Assembly: GCA_034522055.1 (NCBI GenBank)
Contig: JAXHLS010000002.1
Location: 930,001-994,000 of the forward strand
DNA length: 64,000 nucleotides
Source: Gammaproteobacteria bacterium
GTDB lineage: Bacteria > Pseudomonadota > Gammaproteobacteria > JAABTG01
Reading direction: 5' to 3'
The notes below the pieces were generated by a model, which saw only the letters and a list, made by a program, of their open reading frames with translations, was not told the DNA's origin and searched no databases. Below are positions 19,132-28,597 of the stretch, one piece after another. The first letter of the stretch is position 1, and each line of letters starts with the position of its first letter. The position numbers were made by a program, and so were the translations under genes.

Positions 19132-19335
19132 TTAACGCGGGGTGACGTTGGTCGCCTGAAGACCCTTGGGGCCGTTCTCCACGTCGAAGCTGACGGGCTG
19201 GCCATCGGCCAGGGACTTGAAGCCGCTACCCTGGATGGCGCTGAAATGCACGAAGACGTCCGCGCCGCCATCGTCCTGGGTGATGAATCCAAAGCCTTTC
19301 GACTCGTTAAACCACTTGACGGTTCCTGTAGCCAT
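19132..19335 (-). CDS. Cold-shock protein (CspA family)
   Basis: A 67-residue single cold-shock domain, a nucleic-acid chaperone. RNP1 (KGFGFIT) and RNP2 (VFVHFSAI) are intact, and the start is [19 protein letters not shown] purine-rich site (AAAAGG) precedes the ATG. The upstream gap to 19480 leaves room for the long structured leader typical of cold-inducible csp genes, but that has not been shown here. Confidence 0.95.
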   Translation of the reverse strand: MATGTVKWFNESKGFGFITQDDGGADVFVHFSAIQGSGFKSLADGQPVSFDVENGPKGLQATNVTPR

Positions 19336-19576
19336 GAAAATGTTACCTTTTCAAATATTGATCGTTGGGGTTGGTGCGTGCAGGTACTGAAGATGGATTT
19401 CGAGAAGTAACCGGTAGGAACTACTGGAAGTGCCGTTAACAATAGCCTTGTCGCGTGAATTACTATAGGCCAAGCAGAAGGCTTCCGCCACTACAATTTT
19501 TACGGCGTCCGGAACAGGACCCTCCGGCGCTCTCCGAAAGCATCATTGCATCGTCTTTCAGCCGGCGGGATCCCTT

Positions 19577-20116
19577 ATGGCCATGGCCTATCCAGGCGAT
19601 TATCTGCGCAGGAACCTATGGGCGGGCCTCAAGACCCCGCCCCGCGACATTCCTCCCTGGCTGTGGCTGCTAATCGCGGGCTACGCCGTCGCGGCGGTGG
19701 GCCTAGGCCTCGGTATCGGCCTGCTGGAGTTCGGGCTGCTGGATGATCGGCGCGCCGCCATCCTGCCCTTCACTCTGCTGGTATTCCCGTCCCTGCTGGA
19801 GGAGGCCCTGTTCCGCGGCCTGGTGATCCCCCGGGATGTCCTCGCCCGTGGTCGCGGCACCGCGGCGGCCTACGCTGTCCTCAGCACCACCCTGTTCGTG
19901 TCCTGGCATCCCCTCAACGCGGCCACCATCAACCCCGGCGCCGCGGGTCTCTTCTTCGATCCCGGGTTTCTCGCCATCACCGCCCTCCTCGGCATCACCT
20001 GTGCCGTGGCCTATATCCGCACCCGCTCCCTGTGGGCCCCCATCCTCATCCACTGGACGACGGTAGTGGCCTGGGTGCTGTTCCTGGGCGGGCGCAACCT
20101 GCTGCTCGAGGCCTGA
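19577..20116 (+). CDS. CPBP-family intramembrane glutamic protease
   Basis: A 179-residue membrane protein with the CPBP/Abi motifs: Glu75-Glu76 followed by Arg80 (LLEEALFRG), the downstream SWHPLNAA histidine, and WAPILIHWTTV. Such proteins cleave transmembrane substrates or act in self-immunity. No bacteriocin genes are nearby, so a general role is assumed. Confidence 0.8.
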   Translation: MAMAYPGDYLRRNLWAGLKTPPRDIPPWLWLLIAGYAVAAVGLGLGIGLLEFGLLDDRRAAILPFTLLVFPSLLEEALFRGLVIPRDVLARGRGTAAAYAVLSTTLFVSWHPLNAATINPGAAGLFFDPGFLAITALLGITCAVAYIRTRSLWAPILIHWTTVVAWVLFLGGRNLLLEA

Positions 20117-20200
20117 GGCGCCCGGCCTGCTCCGGCCAGACCTTGACCGGGAGCAACTCGGCAAACGCTGGGGATATGCCCTTGCCTATATTGAATAGCT

Positions 20201-20215
20201 GATTCGATTGGAATC
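20201..20215. promoter_or_regulatory. Possible operator ahead of the metal-efflux operon
   Basis: GATTC and GAATC flank a 5-base spacer in an AT-richer stretch upstream of the small His-rich gene that opens the efflux cluster. Metal-responsive repressors often use such sites. The assignment rests only on symmetry and position. Confidence 0.25.
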
Positions 20216-20285
20216 GGCTCATTGCGCCCACTGGGTCGACTGGCTATCCTGCCAACCGTCTGTACCCTGTTGGAGTCGGCCGCCC

Positions 20286-20597
20286 TTGGCTTTCAAACGT
20301 CTCATAGCTGTCGCAGTCATGCTGTCGCTGTTCGGATTGTCGACGGCCTGGGCGTTCGACGGGCATGGGGTGGGAGATGCCGCACACTGCCACGAGGCCC
20401 ATGAGTCCGGGAACCCGCTGAATGACGACGGCTCCGGCTGTGGTCATGTCTGCCACGCCGGTGCCCATCTGTTCGGATTGGATTCCGCTCCAGGCCACTT
20501 CTCCATGGTCGCCCGGGCCGTCCCGCGCCCGGCGACATCCGCCATACTCCTGGTCAGCAGAACCACCGCCCCACCCCTGAAGCCTCCCCAGTCCTGA
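20286..20597 (+). CDS. Small His/Cys-rich exported protein heading the metal-efflux cluster (CzcI-like)
   Basis: From TTG at 20286 the product is 103 residues. It opens with a signal peptide (LAFKRLIAVAVMLSLFGLSTAWA), followed by a histidine- and cysteine-rich stretch (DGHGVGDAAHCHEAHES; GCGHVCHAGAH) that looks suited to metal binding. Small periplasmic proteins of this kind (CzcI and relatives) commonly precede czcCBA operons. The upstream 26 in-frame codons lack signal character, so the later start is chosen. The precise family is uncertain. Confidence 0.6.
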   Translation: MAFKRLIAVAVMLSLFGLSTAWAFDGHGVGDAAHCHEAHESGNPLNDDGSGCGHVCHAGAHLFGLDSAPGHFSMVARAVPRPATSAILLVSRTTAPPLKPPQS

Positions 20598-20666
20598 TCC
20601 CCGTTCGAACGGCCGCCGTGGGCCTCGGCGCGCGGCGCTCCTGAATCGACCCACAGGACTGTCTCC

Positions 20667-22259
20667 ATGTTGCTTTTCCGTCGTCACGGGCGCCGTGCCC
20701 GTGTCTTATCTCGTGACGGTACCCGGCGCCCCCGGATGGGCGCGCCGCTGAGCCGTCGTCGCCCCGGCGCCACGTCGGGGTTGCCCCCGTCCCGCGGCCG
20801 CCGTCATGCCGTGGTCATCGTGGTGCTGGGCCTGGCCGGCTGCACCGCGCAGGGCCTCGACCCGACCCTCGACCCTGGCTTGGACCCTGGCTTGGACCGT
20901 GGCTTGAACCGTGGCTTGAACAATACCCGCTGGGCTCCACCACGAGCCCTCGGTGAAGGCGTGGAGTCCTACCGGCCGCCGCCGTCACCTGCGGCCGCGG
21001 CGTCCATCGAGGGCCGGCCGTCCCCTCGACCCCAAGGCACCATTACCCTGCGCCAGGCCATGGCGCTGGCACTGGCCCATCACCCGGATCTGCAGGCCTT
21101 CGCCTGGGAGGTGCGCGAGGCCGGGGCCCGCGCGCTCCAGGCCGGGCTCGGCCCCAACCCCGAACTCGAGGCGGAGTTCGAGAACTTCGCCGGCGGCGGC
21201 GATCTGGCGGGCACCCGGTCCCTGGAGACCACCCTCAGCCTGGCCCAGACTTTTCCCCTGGGCGGCGATATCGAACGGCGGCGGGCGCTGGCGGACCTGC
21301 GGTCGCAGCAGGCCGGCTGGGACTACGAGGCGGCGCGGCTGGAGGTGTTGACCGAGGTGACCCGCCGCTACGTGGAACTGCTGGCGGCCCAGCGGCGGGT
21401 GGCATTGTCCGGCGACGCCCTGACCCTGGCCGAGCGGGTACGCGACGCCACAGAGAAGCGCATCGCGGCGGGGGACGCGCCGCCCATCGCCGCCGCCCGC
21501 GCCGCCGTGCCGATGGCCACCGCCCGGCTCGACCTGCGCCGCGCCGAGCGCCAGCAGGAGGCTGCCCGCCGGCGGCTGGCCCTGACGTGGGCGGCGCGGG
21601 CAGTCACCTTCCAGGGGGTGGAGGGCGCGCTGGAACGCTTGCTGCCGCCCCCCGCGCCGGAGCGGCTGGTGGCGCTGGTTAGTGAGAACCCGCAGGTGGC
21701 ACGCTGGGCGGTGGAGATCAGTGCCCGGCGCGCCGAGGCCGCCCTGGCCCAGGCCGAGGCGATACCGGATGTCACGGTGCGCGCCGGTTACAGATATGAC
21801 CGCGCCGGCGACGCCGGCGCGCTGGTGGCCGGTATCTCCCTGCCCCTGGCCATCATCGACCGGCGCCAGGGCGACGTGCTGGCCGCCCGCCTGGGCGAGG
21901 CCGCCGCCGCCGACCGTCGGCGCAATGCCGAGCGGCGGGTGGAGGTGGCGCTGTCCGATGCCTATATGCGCTTGGCTGCGGGCTACGACGAGGCATCGGC
22001 CATCCACGACGAGGCCCTGCCACCCGCCACCGAGGCCTTCGAACTCACCCGGCGGGCATTCGAACAGGGGGACGTGGCCCTCATCGACCTCCTCGACGCC
22101 GAACGTACCCTCGTCGAGCTGCATTCTGCCTACCTCGACGCCCTGACGAGCCATCACCTCGCGGTCGCGGACATCGAGGGCCTCATCGGCCGGCCCCTGA
22201 CCGGGCTCGACGCAGCGCCCCACGGGGCGAACACCCGCAGCAACCCGGAGCAACCATGA
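20667..22259 (+). CDS. Outer-membrane efflux lipoprotein (CzcC/TolC type)
   Basis: The outer-membrane channel of a tripartite metal exporter. A lipobox (LGLAGC) follows a hydrophobic segment that begins around residue 47, so the true start may be one of several ATG codons downstream of the one given. A linker with tandem LDPGLDPGLDRGLNRGLN repeats follows. Two outer-membrane-efflux repeats fill the rest (TLRQAMALALAHHPDLQAF; ALIDLLDAERTLVELHSAYL). The stop overlaps the next start as ATGA, so translation is coupled. Confidence 0.85.
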   Translation: MLLFRRHGRRARVLSRDGTRRPRMGAPLSRRRPGATSGLPPSRGRRHAVVIVVLGLAGCTAQGLDPTLDPGLDPGLDRGLNRGLNNTRWAPPRALGEGVESYRPPPSPAAAASIEGRPSPRPQGTITLRQAMALALAHHPDLQAFAWEVREAGARALQAGLGPNPELEAEFENFAGGGDLAGTRSLETTLSLAQTFPLGGDIERRRALADLRSQQAGWDYEAARLEVLTEVTRRYVELLAAQRRVALSGDALTLAERVRDATEKRIAAGDAPPIAAARAAVPMATARLDLRRAERQQEAARRRLALTWAARAVTFQGVEGALERLLPPPAPERLVALVSENPQVARWAVEISARRAEAALAQAEAIPDVTVRAGYRYDRAGDAGALVAGISLPLAIIDRRQGDVLAARLGEAAAADRRRNAERRVEVALSDAYMRLAAGYDEASAIHDEALPPATEAFELTRRAFEQGDVALIDLLDAERTLVELHSAYLDALTSHHLAVADIEGLIGRPLTGLDAAPHGANTRSNPEQP

Positions 22260-23479
22260 AATCATTACACAGACTCGCCACGCCGCTCCTGGTGGGCGTC
22301 CTCGGGCTGGTAGCCGCCCTGCCGGGGCCACTGGGGCCACCCGATGCTCATGCCGCCGAGGGTGACGCCCATGGCCATAACGAGGGCCACGAGGAGGAGG
22401 AGAATGAGGGCAGTCAGATCCGCCTGTCACCTGACGTCATGGACGAGTTCGGCATCGAGGTCCGGGTCGCCACGGGCGGCACCGTTGCCCAAACCGTCAC
22501 GCTCCCCGGCGAGGTGGTCTACAACGCCGATGGCATCGCCCATGTCCGGCCCATGGTGTCCGGCATCGTGCAGCGCGTCGAGGCCTCTGTGGGCGACCGG
22601 GTGGCGCCCGGTCAACGGCTCGCGGTGCTGAACAGCCGTGAGTTGGCGGCCACGCGCAGCGCGTACCTGGCCGCCACGGCGCGGCTCGAGCTGGCCCGGG
22701 AGAACCTGGAGCGGGACCGCCGGCTGTTCACGCAGAAGGTGGGAACGGAGCGGGCGGTGCTGGCCGCGGAGCAGGCCTTCCGGGAAGCGCAGATCGACCG
22801 CAACCAGGCCCGCAGTGCACTGCAGGCCCTCGGCTATTCCAAGGGGAAGATCGGCCGGCTTGGCGATCTGGATGAACACGCCTTCAACACCTACGACCTG
22901 CTGGCGCCCCTCAAAGGCATCGTGACCCGCCGTCACGCCGTCATCGGGGAGATCATCGGGCCGGAAGTGAGCGATGCGCCCTTCGTGGTGGCCGACCTGT
23001 CGTCGGTGTGGGTCAACCTCACCGTCTATCAGCGCGACCTGGTGCGGGTGCAAGCGGGCCAGCCGGTGACCATCACCTTCGGCCACGGCATCCCCGATGC
23101 CCACGGCACCATCGCCTTCGTCAGCCCCGCCCTTGACGCGGCCACCCGCACGGCCACGGCGCGGGTGGTACTAGCCAACCCGCGGGGGGAGTGGCGGCCC
23201 GGCCTGTTCGTCTCCGGCCTCGTCGAGACGGGTGAGAAACCGGCGGCCGTGGTGCTGCCGCGATCTGCCCTTACCCGCCTCGACGGCAGAACGGTGGTGT
23301 TCGTTGCGGGCGAGTCCGGCCTCGAGCCGCGGGAGATCCGCCTGGGGCAGGTGAGCCCGAACACCGTGGAGGTGGCCGGCGGTCTTACCGCGGGCGAGCG
23401 CTACGTGGCGACGAATGTCCTGGCCGTGAAGGCCGAGCTGAACCGTGCGGCCCTCGAGCACGCCGGCCACGCCCACTGA
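22256..23479 (+). CDS. Periplasmic adaptor (membrane fusion protein) of heavy-metal RND pump (CzcB/CusB type)
   Basis: A 407-residue adaptor linking pump and channel. It has a signal peptide, then a His/Glu-rich N-terminus (AEGDAHGHNEGHEEEENEG) as in many CzcB proteins. A biotinyl-lipoyl half-domain (VRPMVSGIVQRVEASVGDRV), a coiled-coil hairpin (about residues 125-190) and beta-barrel segments follow. It begins four bases inside the channel gene and ends 22 bases before the pump gene. Confidence 0.88.
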   Translation: MKSLHRLATPLLVGVLGLVAALPGPLGPPDAHAAEGDAHGHNEGHEEEENEGSQIRLSPDVMDEFGIEVRVATGGTVAQTVTLPGEVVYNADGIAHVRPMVSGIVQRVEASVGDRVAPGQRLAVLNSRELAATRSAYLAATARLELARENLERDRRLFTQKVGTERAVLAAEQAFREAQIDRNQARSALQALGYSKGKIGRLGDLDEHAFNTYDLLAPLKGIVTRRHAVIGEIIGPEVSDAPFVVADLSSVWVNLTVYQRDLVRVQAGQPVTITFGHGIPDAHGTIAFVSPALDAATRTATARVVLANPRGEWRPGLFVSGLVETGEKPAAVVLPRSALTRLDGRTVVFVAGESGLEPREIRLGQVSPNTVEVAGGLTAGERYVATNVLAVKAELNRAALEHAGHAH

Positions 23480-23501
23480 GCCGGTTTGGGGGCCCCTTAC
23501 C

Positions 23502-26500
23502 ATGATTGAGAAGCTTATCGACTTCGCCCTGGGCAACCGGCTGCTGGTGGTGGTGCTAGTGTTGCTGGTGATGGCAGCCGGCTACCGTGCCTACACCCAG
23601 CTCCCCGTGGACGCCTTCCCCGACGTGTCGCCGAACCTGGTGCAGGTGTTCACCGTCACCGAGGGCCTGGCGCCGGAGGAGGTGGAGCGTTACGTCACCT
23701 ATCCCGTGGAGGCGGCCATGACGGGGCTGCCGGGGATCGAGCGCATCCGCAGCATCTCCAACTTCGGGTTGTCGGTGGTCAACGTCTACTTCGACGACGC
23801 CATGGACATCTATTTCACCCGGCGGCTGGTGGGCGAGCGACTCCAGGAGGCCCGGGAGCAGATCCCCGCGGGCTTCGGCGAGCCCCGGCTGGGACCTATC
23901 TCCACCGGCATGGGGCTCATCCTCTACTACTACCTGGAGGACACCGCCGGCCACTACGACCTTACGGAGTTGCGTACCCTCCAGGATTGGATCGTCAAGT
24001 ACCAGCTCCAGACCGTGCCCGGGGTCACGGAGGTGCTGGGCATCGGCGGCTTCGAGAAGCAGTTCCAGGTACGGGTCGACCCGGCGACCCTCCTGCGTTT
24101 CGACCTGACGCTCCATGACGTGATCCGACGCATCGAGGAAAACAACGTCAGTGTGGGGGCCCAGTTCCTGACCCTGAACGACGAGGAGTACGTGGTGCGC
24201 TCCGAGGGCCTCGCCCGCGGCGTCGATGACCTGGCGGACATCGTGGTCAAGACCGTGGATGGGCGGCCGGTGTACCTCCATGACGTGGCGGACATCGAGG
24301 CGGGCGGCGCCATACGGCGAGGCCTCCAGACCCTCGACGGCGAGAAGGAGGTGGTGGCGGGCATGGTGGTGCAGCTCTACGGCACCAACGCCTCCACGGT
24401 GATCGAGCGGGTCGAGGCCAGGCTGGCCAAGGTGCAGAAGGCCCTGCCCGAGGGCGTGCGCATCGTGCCCTACTACCAGCAACGGGAGCTGGTGCAGGCC
24501 TCGGTCACCACCGTGCGCAACGCCCTGCTCCAGGGCATCGGCCTGGTGGTCATCGTGCTCCTGGCCTTCATGGGAGGGCTGCGGCCCTCCATGGTCGTCG
24601 CCCTGTCCATCCCCTTCTCGGTGCTGTTCGCGACCCTGGCCATGGGGTATTTCGGCATCTCGGCCAACCTGATGTCCCTCGGCGGGCTGGCCATCGCCAT
24701 CGGCATGATGGTGGACGGATCCATCGTGATGGCCGAGAACGTCGACCGCCTGCTGCACGAGGCAGGCCCGGACGAGCCGCGGCACCGCGTCGTCGCCCGT
24801 GCCTGCCGCGAGGTGGCCCGGCCCATCGTCTTCGCCATCGCCATCGTCATCATCGTGTTCCTGCCGCTGTTCACGCTCGAGGGCGTGGAGGGCAAGACGT
24901 TCCGCCCCCTGGCCTACACGGTGGCTTTGGCGATGCTGGGCTCGCTGCTGTTCGCCGTGATGGCCGCGCCGGTGTTCGCCGACCTGGTGATGCGCCGGCG
25001 CCGGGCGTGGCGCAGGCAGGGCTCCGCAGGAGAGGGCGGACCGCTGGCCCGCGAGCCCATCATCGTCCGCGGCCTGCTGCTGGCGTACCGGCCCCTGGTA
25101 CGTTTCTTCATCCGGCGGCGCTGGGCGGCGGTGGTGCTGGCGGGAGGCATGGTAGCTGCCGGTGCCGGCGTCTTTCCCCTCCTGGGCAGCGAATTCACGC
25201 CGCGCCTCAACGAGGGTGACCTCATCGTCAACATGACCATGGCGCCGTCCATCTCGCTGGCCCAGACAAAGCGCCTGACGCTGATCGCCGAGGAGCGCAT
25301 GATGGAGATCCCCGAGATCAAATCCGTGGTCAGCCGTATCGGCCGTGGTGAGGTGGGCGCCCACGCGGATCCCGTCAACAGCGTCCACTCGCTGGTGGTG
25401 CTCAAACCCGTGGAATCCTGGCGTGCCGGTGTCGACCAGGTAGCCATCGAGTCCGAACTGCGCCGGAGACTGAGTGGCATGCCCGGCATTCTGGTAAATC
25501 TGACCCAGCCCATCCAGCTCACCGTCGACGAACTGGTGGGCGGTGTCAAGGCGGAACTCGCCGTCAAACTATTCGGCGACGACCTGGACGTACTGAAGAG
25601 CCATGCCGACGAGATCGCGGCCGTCATCGGCGGCCTGCGCGGGGCCGCGGATGTCCAGACGGAGCAGATCATCGGCTCGCCGCAGTTGCTGATCCGCCCC
25701 GACCGCGGGGCCCTGGCGCGCTACGGCATCAATCTGGGCGAGGTGCAGGAGACCATCCGCGCGGCCATCGGTGGAGTCAGCGCGGGACAGGTATTCGACG
25801 GCGTGCGCCGCTTCGACATCAACGTCCGCTACCAGGAGCCCTACCGCGACACGCCGGAGGACATCGGCCGGCTGCTGGTCAAGGCGCCGGATGGCCAGCG
25901 CATCCCCCTTGGAGAATTGGCCGCCATCGAGACCCTCGTCGGTCCACGCCAGATAACCCGCGAAGACAACCAGCGTTTCATCACCGTACAGGCCAACGTG
26001 GTGGGGCGGGATATCGTTGGTTTCGTGGCCGAGGCCCAGGCGGCCATCGAGGACGAGGTGGAGCTGCCACCCGGCTATGTCGTCACCTGGGGCGGACAGT
26101 TCGAGCTGGCACAGCAGGCCAACCGGCGCCTGGCCCTGGTGGTGCCAGTCACCCTCGGTTTGCTCTTCCTGCTGCTGTACTCCAGCTTCGGCTCCGTCAG
26201 GAGTACGGCGCTGATCCTGCTCAACATTCCCCTGGCCCTGGTGGGCGGCGTGCTCGGCCTGTGGCTGCTGGGCGAGAACCTGTCGGTACCGGCCTCGGTG
26301 GGCTTCATCGCCCTGTTCGGCATCGCCCTCGGAAACGGCATGGTGCTGGTCACCTACCTCAACCAGCTGGTGCGCGAGGGGCGGCCCGTCGACGAGGCCA
26401 GCCTCGATGGCGCATCCCTGCGCCTGCGGCCGGTGCTGATGACCGCGGTGACTACCGCCCTCGGCCTCATTCCCCTGCTGCTCGCCACGGGTACGGGCAG

Positions 26501-26654
26501 CGAGGTGCAACGCCCCCTGGCGGCGGTGGTGATAGGTGGCCTGGTCACCTCGACGATCCTCACTCTGCTGGTCATCCCGGCCATGTACCGCTGGTTTTCT
26601 CCCCGACCTGGGCTCGGAAGTGATCCTTCAAACAACGCGGGAGAACCGTCATGA
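23502..26654 (+). CDS. Heavy-metal efflux RND transporter (CzcA/CusA family)
   Basis: The 1050-residue inner-membrane proton/metal antiporter of the operon. The start MIEKLIDFALGNRLLVVVLVLLVM is typical; the ATG at 23502 is preferred over upstream in-frame codons inside the adaptor gene. Two RND halves are clear (PVDAFPDVSPNLVQVFT; YLNQLVREG). The TM4 motif reads LAIAIGMMVDGSIVMAEN, keeping one Asp and the Glu. Position 1 of the DFG motif known in CzcA is Ala, closer to CusA (AIGAMVD). The His-rich adaptor suggests divalent cations, so substrate is ambiguous between Zn/Co/Cd and Cu/Ag. Confidence 0.92.
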   Translation: MIEKLIDFALGNRLLVVVLVLLVMAAGYRAYTQLPVDAFPDVSPNLVQVFTVTEGLAPEEVERYVTYPVEAAMTGLPGIERIRSISNFGLSVVNVYFDDAMDIYFTRRLVGERLQEAREQIPAGFGEPRLGPISTGMGLILYYYLEDTAGHYDLTELRTLQDWIVKYQLQTVPGVTEVLGIGGFEKQFQVRVDPATLLRFDLTLHDVIRRIEENNVSVGAQFLTLNDEEYVVRSEGLARGVDDLADIVVKTVDGRPVYLHDVADIEAGGAIRRGLQTLDGEKEVVAGMVVQLYGTNASTVIERVEARLAKVQKALPEGVRIVPYYQQRELVQASVTTVRNALLQGIGLVVIVLLAFMGGLRPSMVVALSIPFSVLFATLAMGYFGISANLMSLGGLAIAIGMMVDGSIVMAENVDRLLHEAGPDEPRHRVVARACREVARPIVFAIAIVIIVFLPLFTLEGVEGKTFRPLAYTVALAMLGSLLFAVMAAPVFADLVMRRRRAWRRQGSAGEGGPLAREPIIVRGLLLAYRPLVRFFIRRRWAAVVLAGGMVAAGAGVFPLLGSEFTPRLNEGDLIVNMTMAPSISLAQTKRLTLIAEERMMEIPEIKSVVSRIGRGEVGAHADPVNSVHSLVVLKPVESWRAGVDQVAIESELRRRLSGMPGILVNLTQPIQLTVDELVGGVKAELAVKLFGDDLDVLKSHADEIAAVIGGLRGAADVQTEQIIGSPQLLIRPDRGALARYGINLGEVQETIRAAIGGVSAGQVFDGVRRFDINVRYQEPYRDTPEDIGRLLVKAPDGQRIPLGELAAIETLVGPRQITREDNQRFITVQANVVGRDIVGFVAEAQAAIEDEVELPPGYVVTWGGQFELAQQANRRLALVVPVTLGLLFLLLYSSFGSVRSTALILLNIPLALVGGVLGLWLLGENLSVPASVGFIALFGIALGNGMVLVTYLNQLVREGRPVDEASLDGASLRLRPVLMTAVTTALGLIPLLLATGTGSEVQRPLAAVVIGGLVTSTILTLLVIPAMYRWFSPRPGLGSDPSNNAGEPS

Positions 26655-27094
26655 AACACTGTTTCTGCAAGCGTCTACAGGGCCATCGACGGGTACGTCA
26701 GGGCATGAGGAGGGGCGCGCTGGCAGCGGCATTGGCGTTCCTGGCCGGCGCCGGTTGCAGCAGCCTGCCCGCAAATCTGGCGGCAGACGGCGACGTGCAG
26801 GTCGAGTGCGTGGATTCACGGGATGCCCATATCGGCGCAGTGCGGGTGGGCGCCGTACCCGAGGGGCTTCGAGTCTCTGGAGAGCTTCGCAAGGCATTCC
26901 TGCTCCGCGGCTGGATCCCGGGGCATCTGCACCTGGAGGCCATGGCTGCGGATGGTGCTGTCCTCAGCACCGCGCTCGTGCCCTACCACAGGCGACGGGC
27001 GAAGTCCGGCCAAGCATACTTCGCACGGACGATGGCGGTTCGGCCCGAAGCCGTCCACACGGTGAAGGTGGTGCACCATGGCCTGGGTAATTAG
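26651..27094 (+). CDS. Small lipoprotein-like protein ending the metal-efflux operon
   Basis: 147 residues beginning with a basic leader, a hydrophobic stretch ([14 protein letters not shown]) and a possible lipidation cysteine, then about 100 residues without recognisable domains. It overlaps the pump gene by four bases (ATGA), which ties it to the efflux operon. Its stop overlaps that of convergent purT by four bases. Function unknown. Confidence 0.7.
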   Translation: MKHCFCKRLQGHRRVRQGMRRGALAAALAFLAGAGCSSLPANLAADGDVQVECVDSRDAHIGAVRVGAVPEGLRVSGELRKAFLLRGWIPGHLHLEAMAADGAVLSTALVPYHRRRAKSGQAYFARTMAVRPEAVHTVKVVHHGLGN

Positions 27095-28272
27095 AGGCGA
27101 ATATCCACCGCCTCGGAGGCCCGCAGGGCCCGTTCCCGGGCGGCCTCCACCGAGTCGGCCCGGGCCAGCACCACCCCCATGCGGCGACGCCCGGCCACCT
27201 CGGGCTTGCCGAACAGCCTGAGCTGGGTGTCGGGTTCCGCAAGCGCGGCCTCGAGGTTGCCGAAGGTGGTGCTGCGGGACTGACCCTCCACCAGGATGAC
27301 GCTGGAAGCGGAAGGTCCGTGGAAACGGATATCGGGGATGGGCAGGCCGAGGATGGCGCGGGCGTGGAGGGCGAACTCCGACAGGTCCTGGGAGATCAGG
27401 GTCACCATGCCGGTGTCGTGGGGCCGCGGCGACACCTCGCTGAACCACACCTCGTCGCCGCGGACGAAAAACTCCACGCCGAACAGGCCATGGCCACCGA
27501 GGGCCGCCGTCACCCGGCCCGCCATGTCCCGGGCCGCGGCCAGGGCGGCCTCGGACATGGGCTGGGGCTGCCAGGACTGGCGATAGTCGCCCTCCTGCTG
27601 GACGTGGCCGATGGGGGCGCAGAAGCTGGTGTCCTCCCCGTGGCGCACGGTGAGCAGGGTGATCTCGTAATCGAAGACCACCAGGCCCTCCACGATGACC
27701 CGCCCCTGGCCGGCCCGCCCCCCCACCTGGGCATATTCCCAAGCCGCGGCGACACCGCCAGCGTCGCGCACCATGCTCTGACCCTTGCCCGAGGAACTCA
27801 TGACGGGCTTCACCACGCAAGGCAGGCCGATGGCCTCCACCGCGGCCAGATATTCCGCCTTGTCCCCGGCGAAGCGATAGGAAGAGGTGGGCAGCCCCAG
27901 CTCCTCGGCCGCCAGGCGGCGTATACCCTCGCGGTTCATGGTCAGATGGGCAGCGCGGGCGCTGGGGATGACGTTATACCCCTCGGCCTCCAGCTCCATC
28001 AGGGTCCCCGTGGCGATGGCCTCGATCTCGGGGACGATATAGTGGGGTCGTTCCCGTTCCACGATCCCGCGCAGGGCATCGCCGTCCAGCATGGAAATGG
28101 TGTGGCTGCGATGGGCCACCTGCATGGCCGGGGCATTCCGGTAACGGTCCACGACGATGACCTCCACCCCCAGTCGCTGGAGTTCGATGACCACCTCCTT
28201 GCCCAGCTCGCCGCCTCCCAGCAGCATGACGCGGGTCGCCGATGGAGAAAGGGAGGTGCCGATGGATGTCAT
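27091..28272 (-). CDS. purT: Formate-dependent phosphoribosylglycinamide formyltransferase
   Basis: PurT makes formyl-GAR from GAR, formate and ATP in purine synthesis. The ATP-grasp protein shows [24 protein letters not shown] at the N-terminus, [14 protein letters not shown] (ATP lid), and [27 protein letters not shown] (metal/ATP binding). The ATG at 28272 gives 393 residues, the family length, and follows GGACCTCCCC. The open frame to 28545 is translated repeat DNA. Confidence 0.96.
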   Translation of the reverse strand: MTSIGTSLSPSATRVMLLGGGELGKEVVIELQRLGVEVIVVDRYRNAPAMQVAHRSHTISMLDGDALRGIVERERPHYIVPEIEAIATGTLMELEAEGYNVIPSARAAHLTMNREGIRRLAAEELGLPTSSYRFAGDKAEYLAAVEAIGLPCVVKPVMSSSGKGQSMVRDAGGVAAAWEYAQVGGRAGQGRVIVEGLVVFDYEITLLTVRHGEDTSFCAPIGHVQQEGDYRQSWQPQPMSEAALAAARDMAGRVTAALGGHGLFGVEFFVRGDEVWFSEVSPRPHDTGMVTLISQDLSEFALHARAILGLPIPDIRFHGPSASSVILVEGQSRSTTFGNLEAALAEPDTQLRLFGKPEVAGRRRMGVVLARADSVEAARERALRASEAVDIRL

Positions 28273-28317
28273 GGGGAGGTCCTTGTGCGGTGGAATGGTT
28301 AACGGTCGGGATCGAAG

Positions 28318-28592
28318 GATAAAGGGAATAGGGAATAGGGAATAGCGAATGACGGAGCGTGGCTGGCGTGATCCATTTGTGGGTCGGGATTCATCCCGAC
28401 ATCCGACCCCGCTGCAGGCACCCTGCGCCGGCTGGCAATTCCTTATGTTGGAGTGTCGGACTGAAGTCCGACCTACAGTCCGCCCTACAATCCGACCTAC
28501 AGTTTCCAGAGCCCGGGGGCATAACAGGGGGGTGGCCGCCGGCACGGCATCGCCTTTACTATTCCCTATTCCCTATTCCCTATTCCCCAATA
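28318..28592. repeat. Inverted GGGAATA arrays flanking a REP doublet (locus 3)
   Basis: The gap between purT and the CDF gene (divergent) has GGGAATA tandem copies at 28322-28346 and their reverse complement at about 28557-28590. The core of about 200 bases holds a REP unit (GTCGGGATTCATCCCGAC at 28384) and degenerate partners (TCGGACTGAAGTCCGACC near 28459). No gene is seen. Promoters for both flanking genes must lie at its edges. Confidence 0.8.
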
Positions 28593-28597
28593 CCCCC

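Noticed and set aside
23556-25388. 610-residue minus-strand frame opposite the RND pump
   Set aside because: Shadow of the pump gene; His/Asp-rich text without a start signal, and the plus-strand frame is unmistakable.
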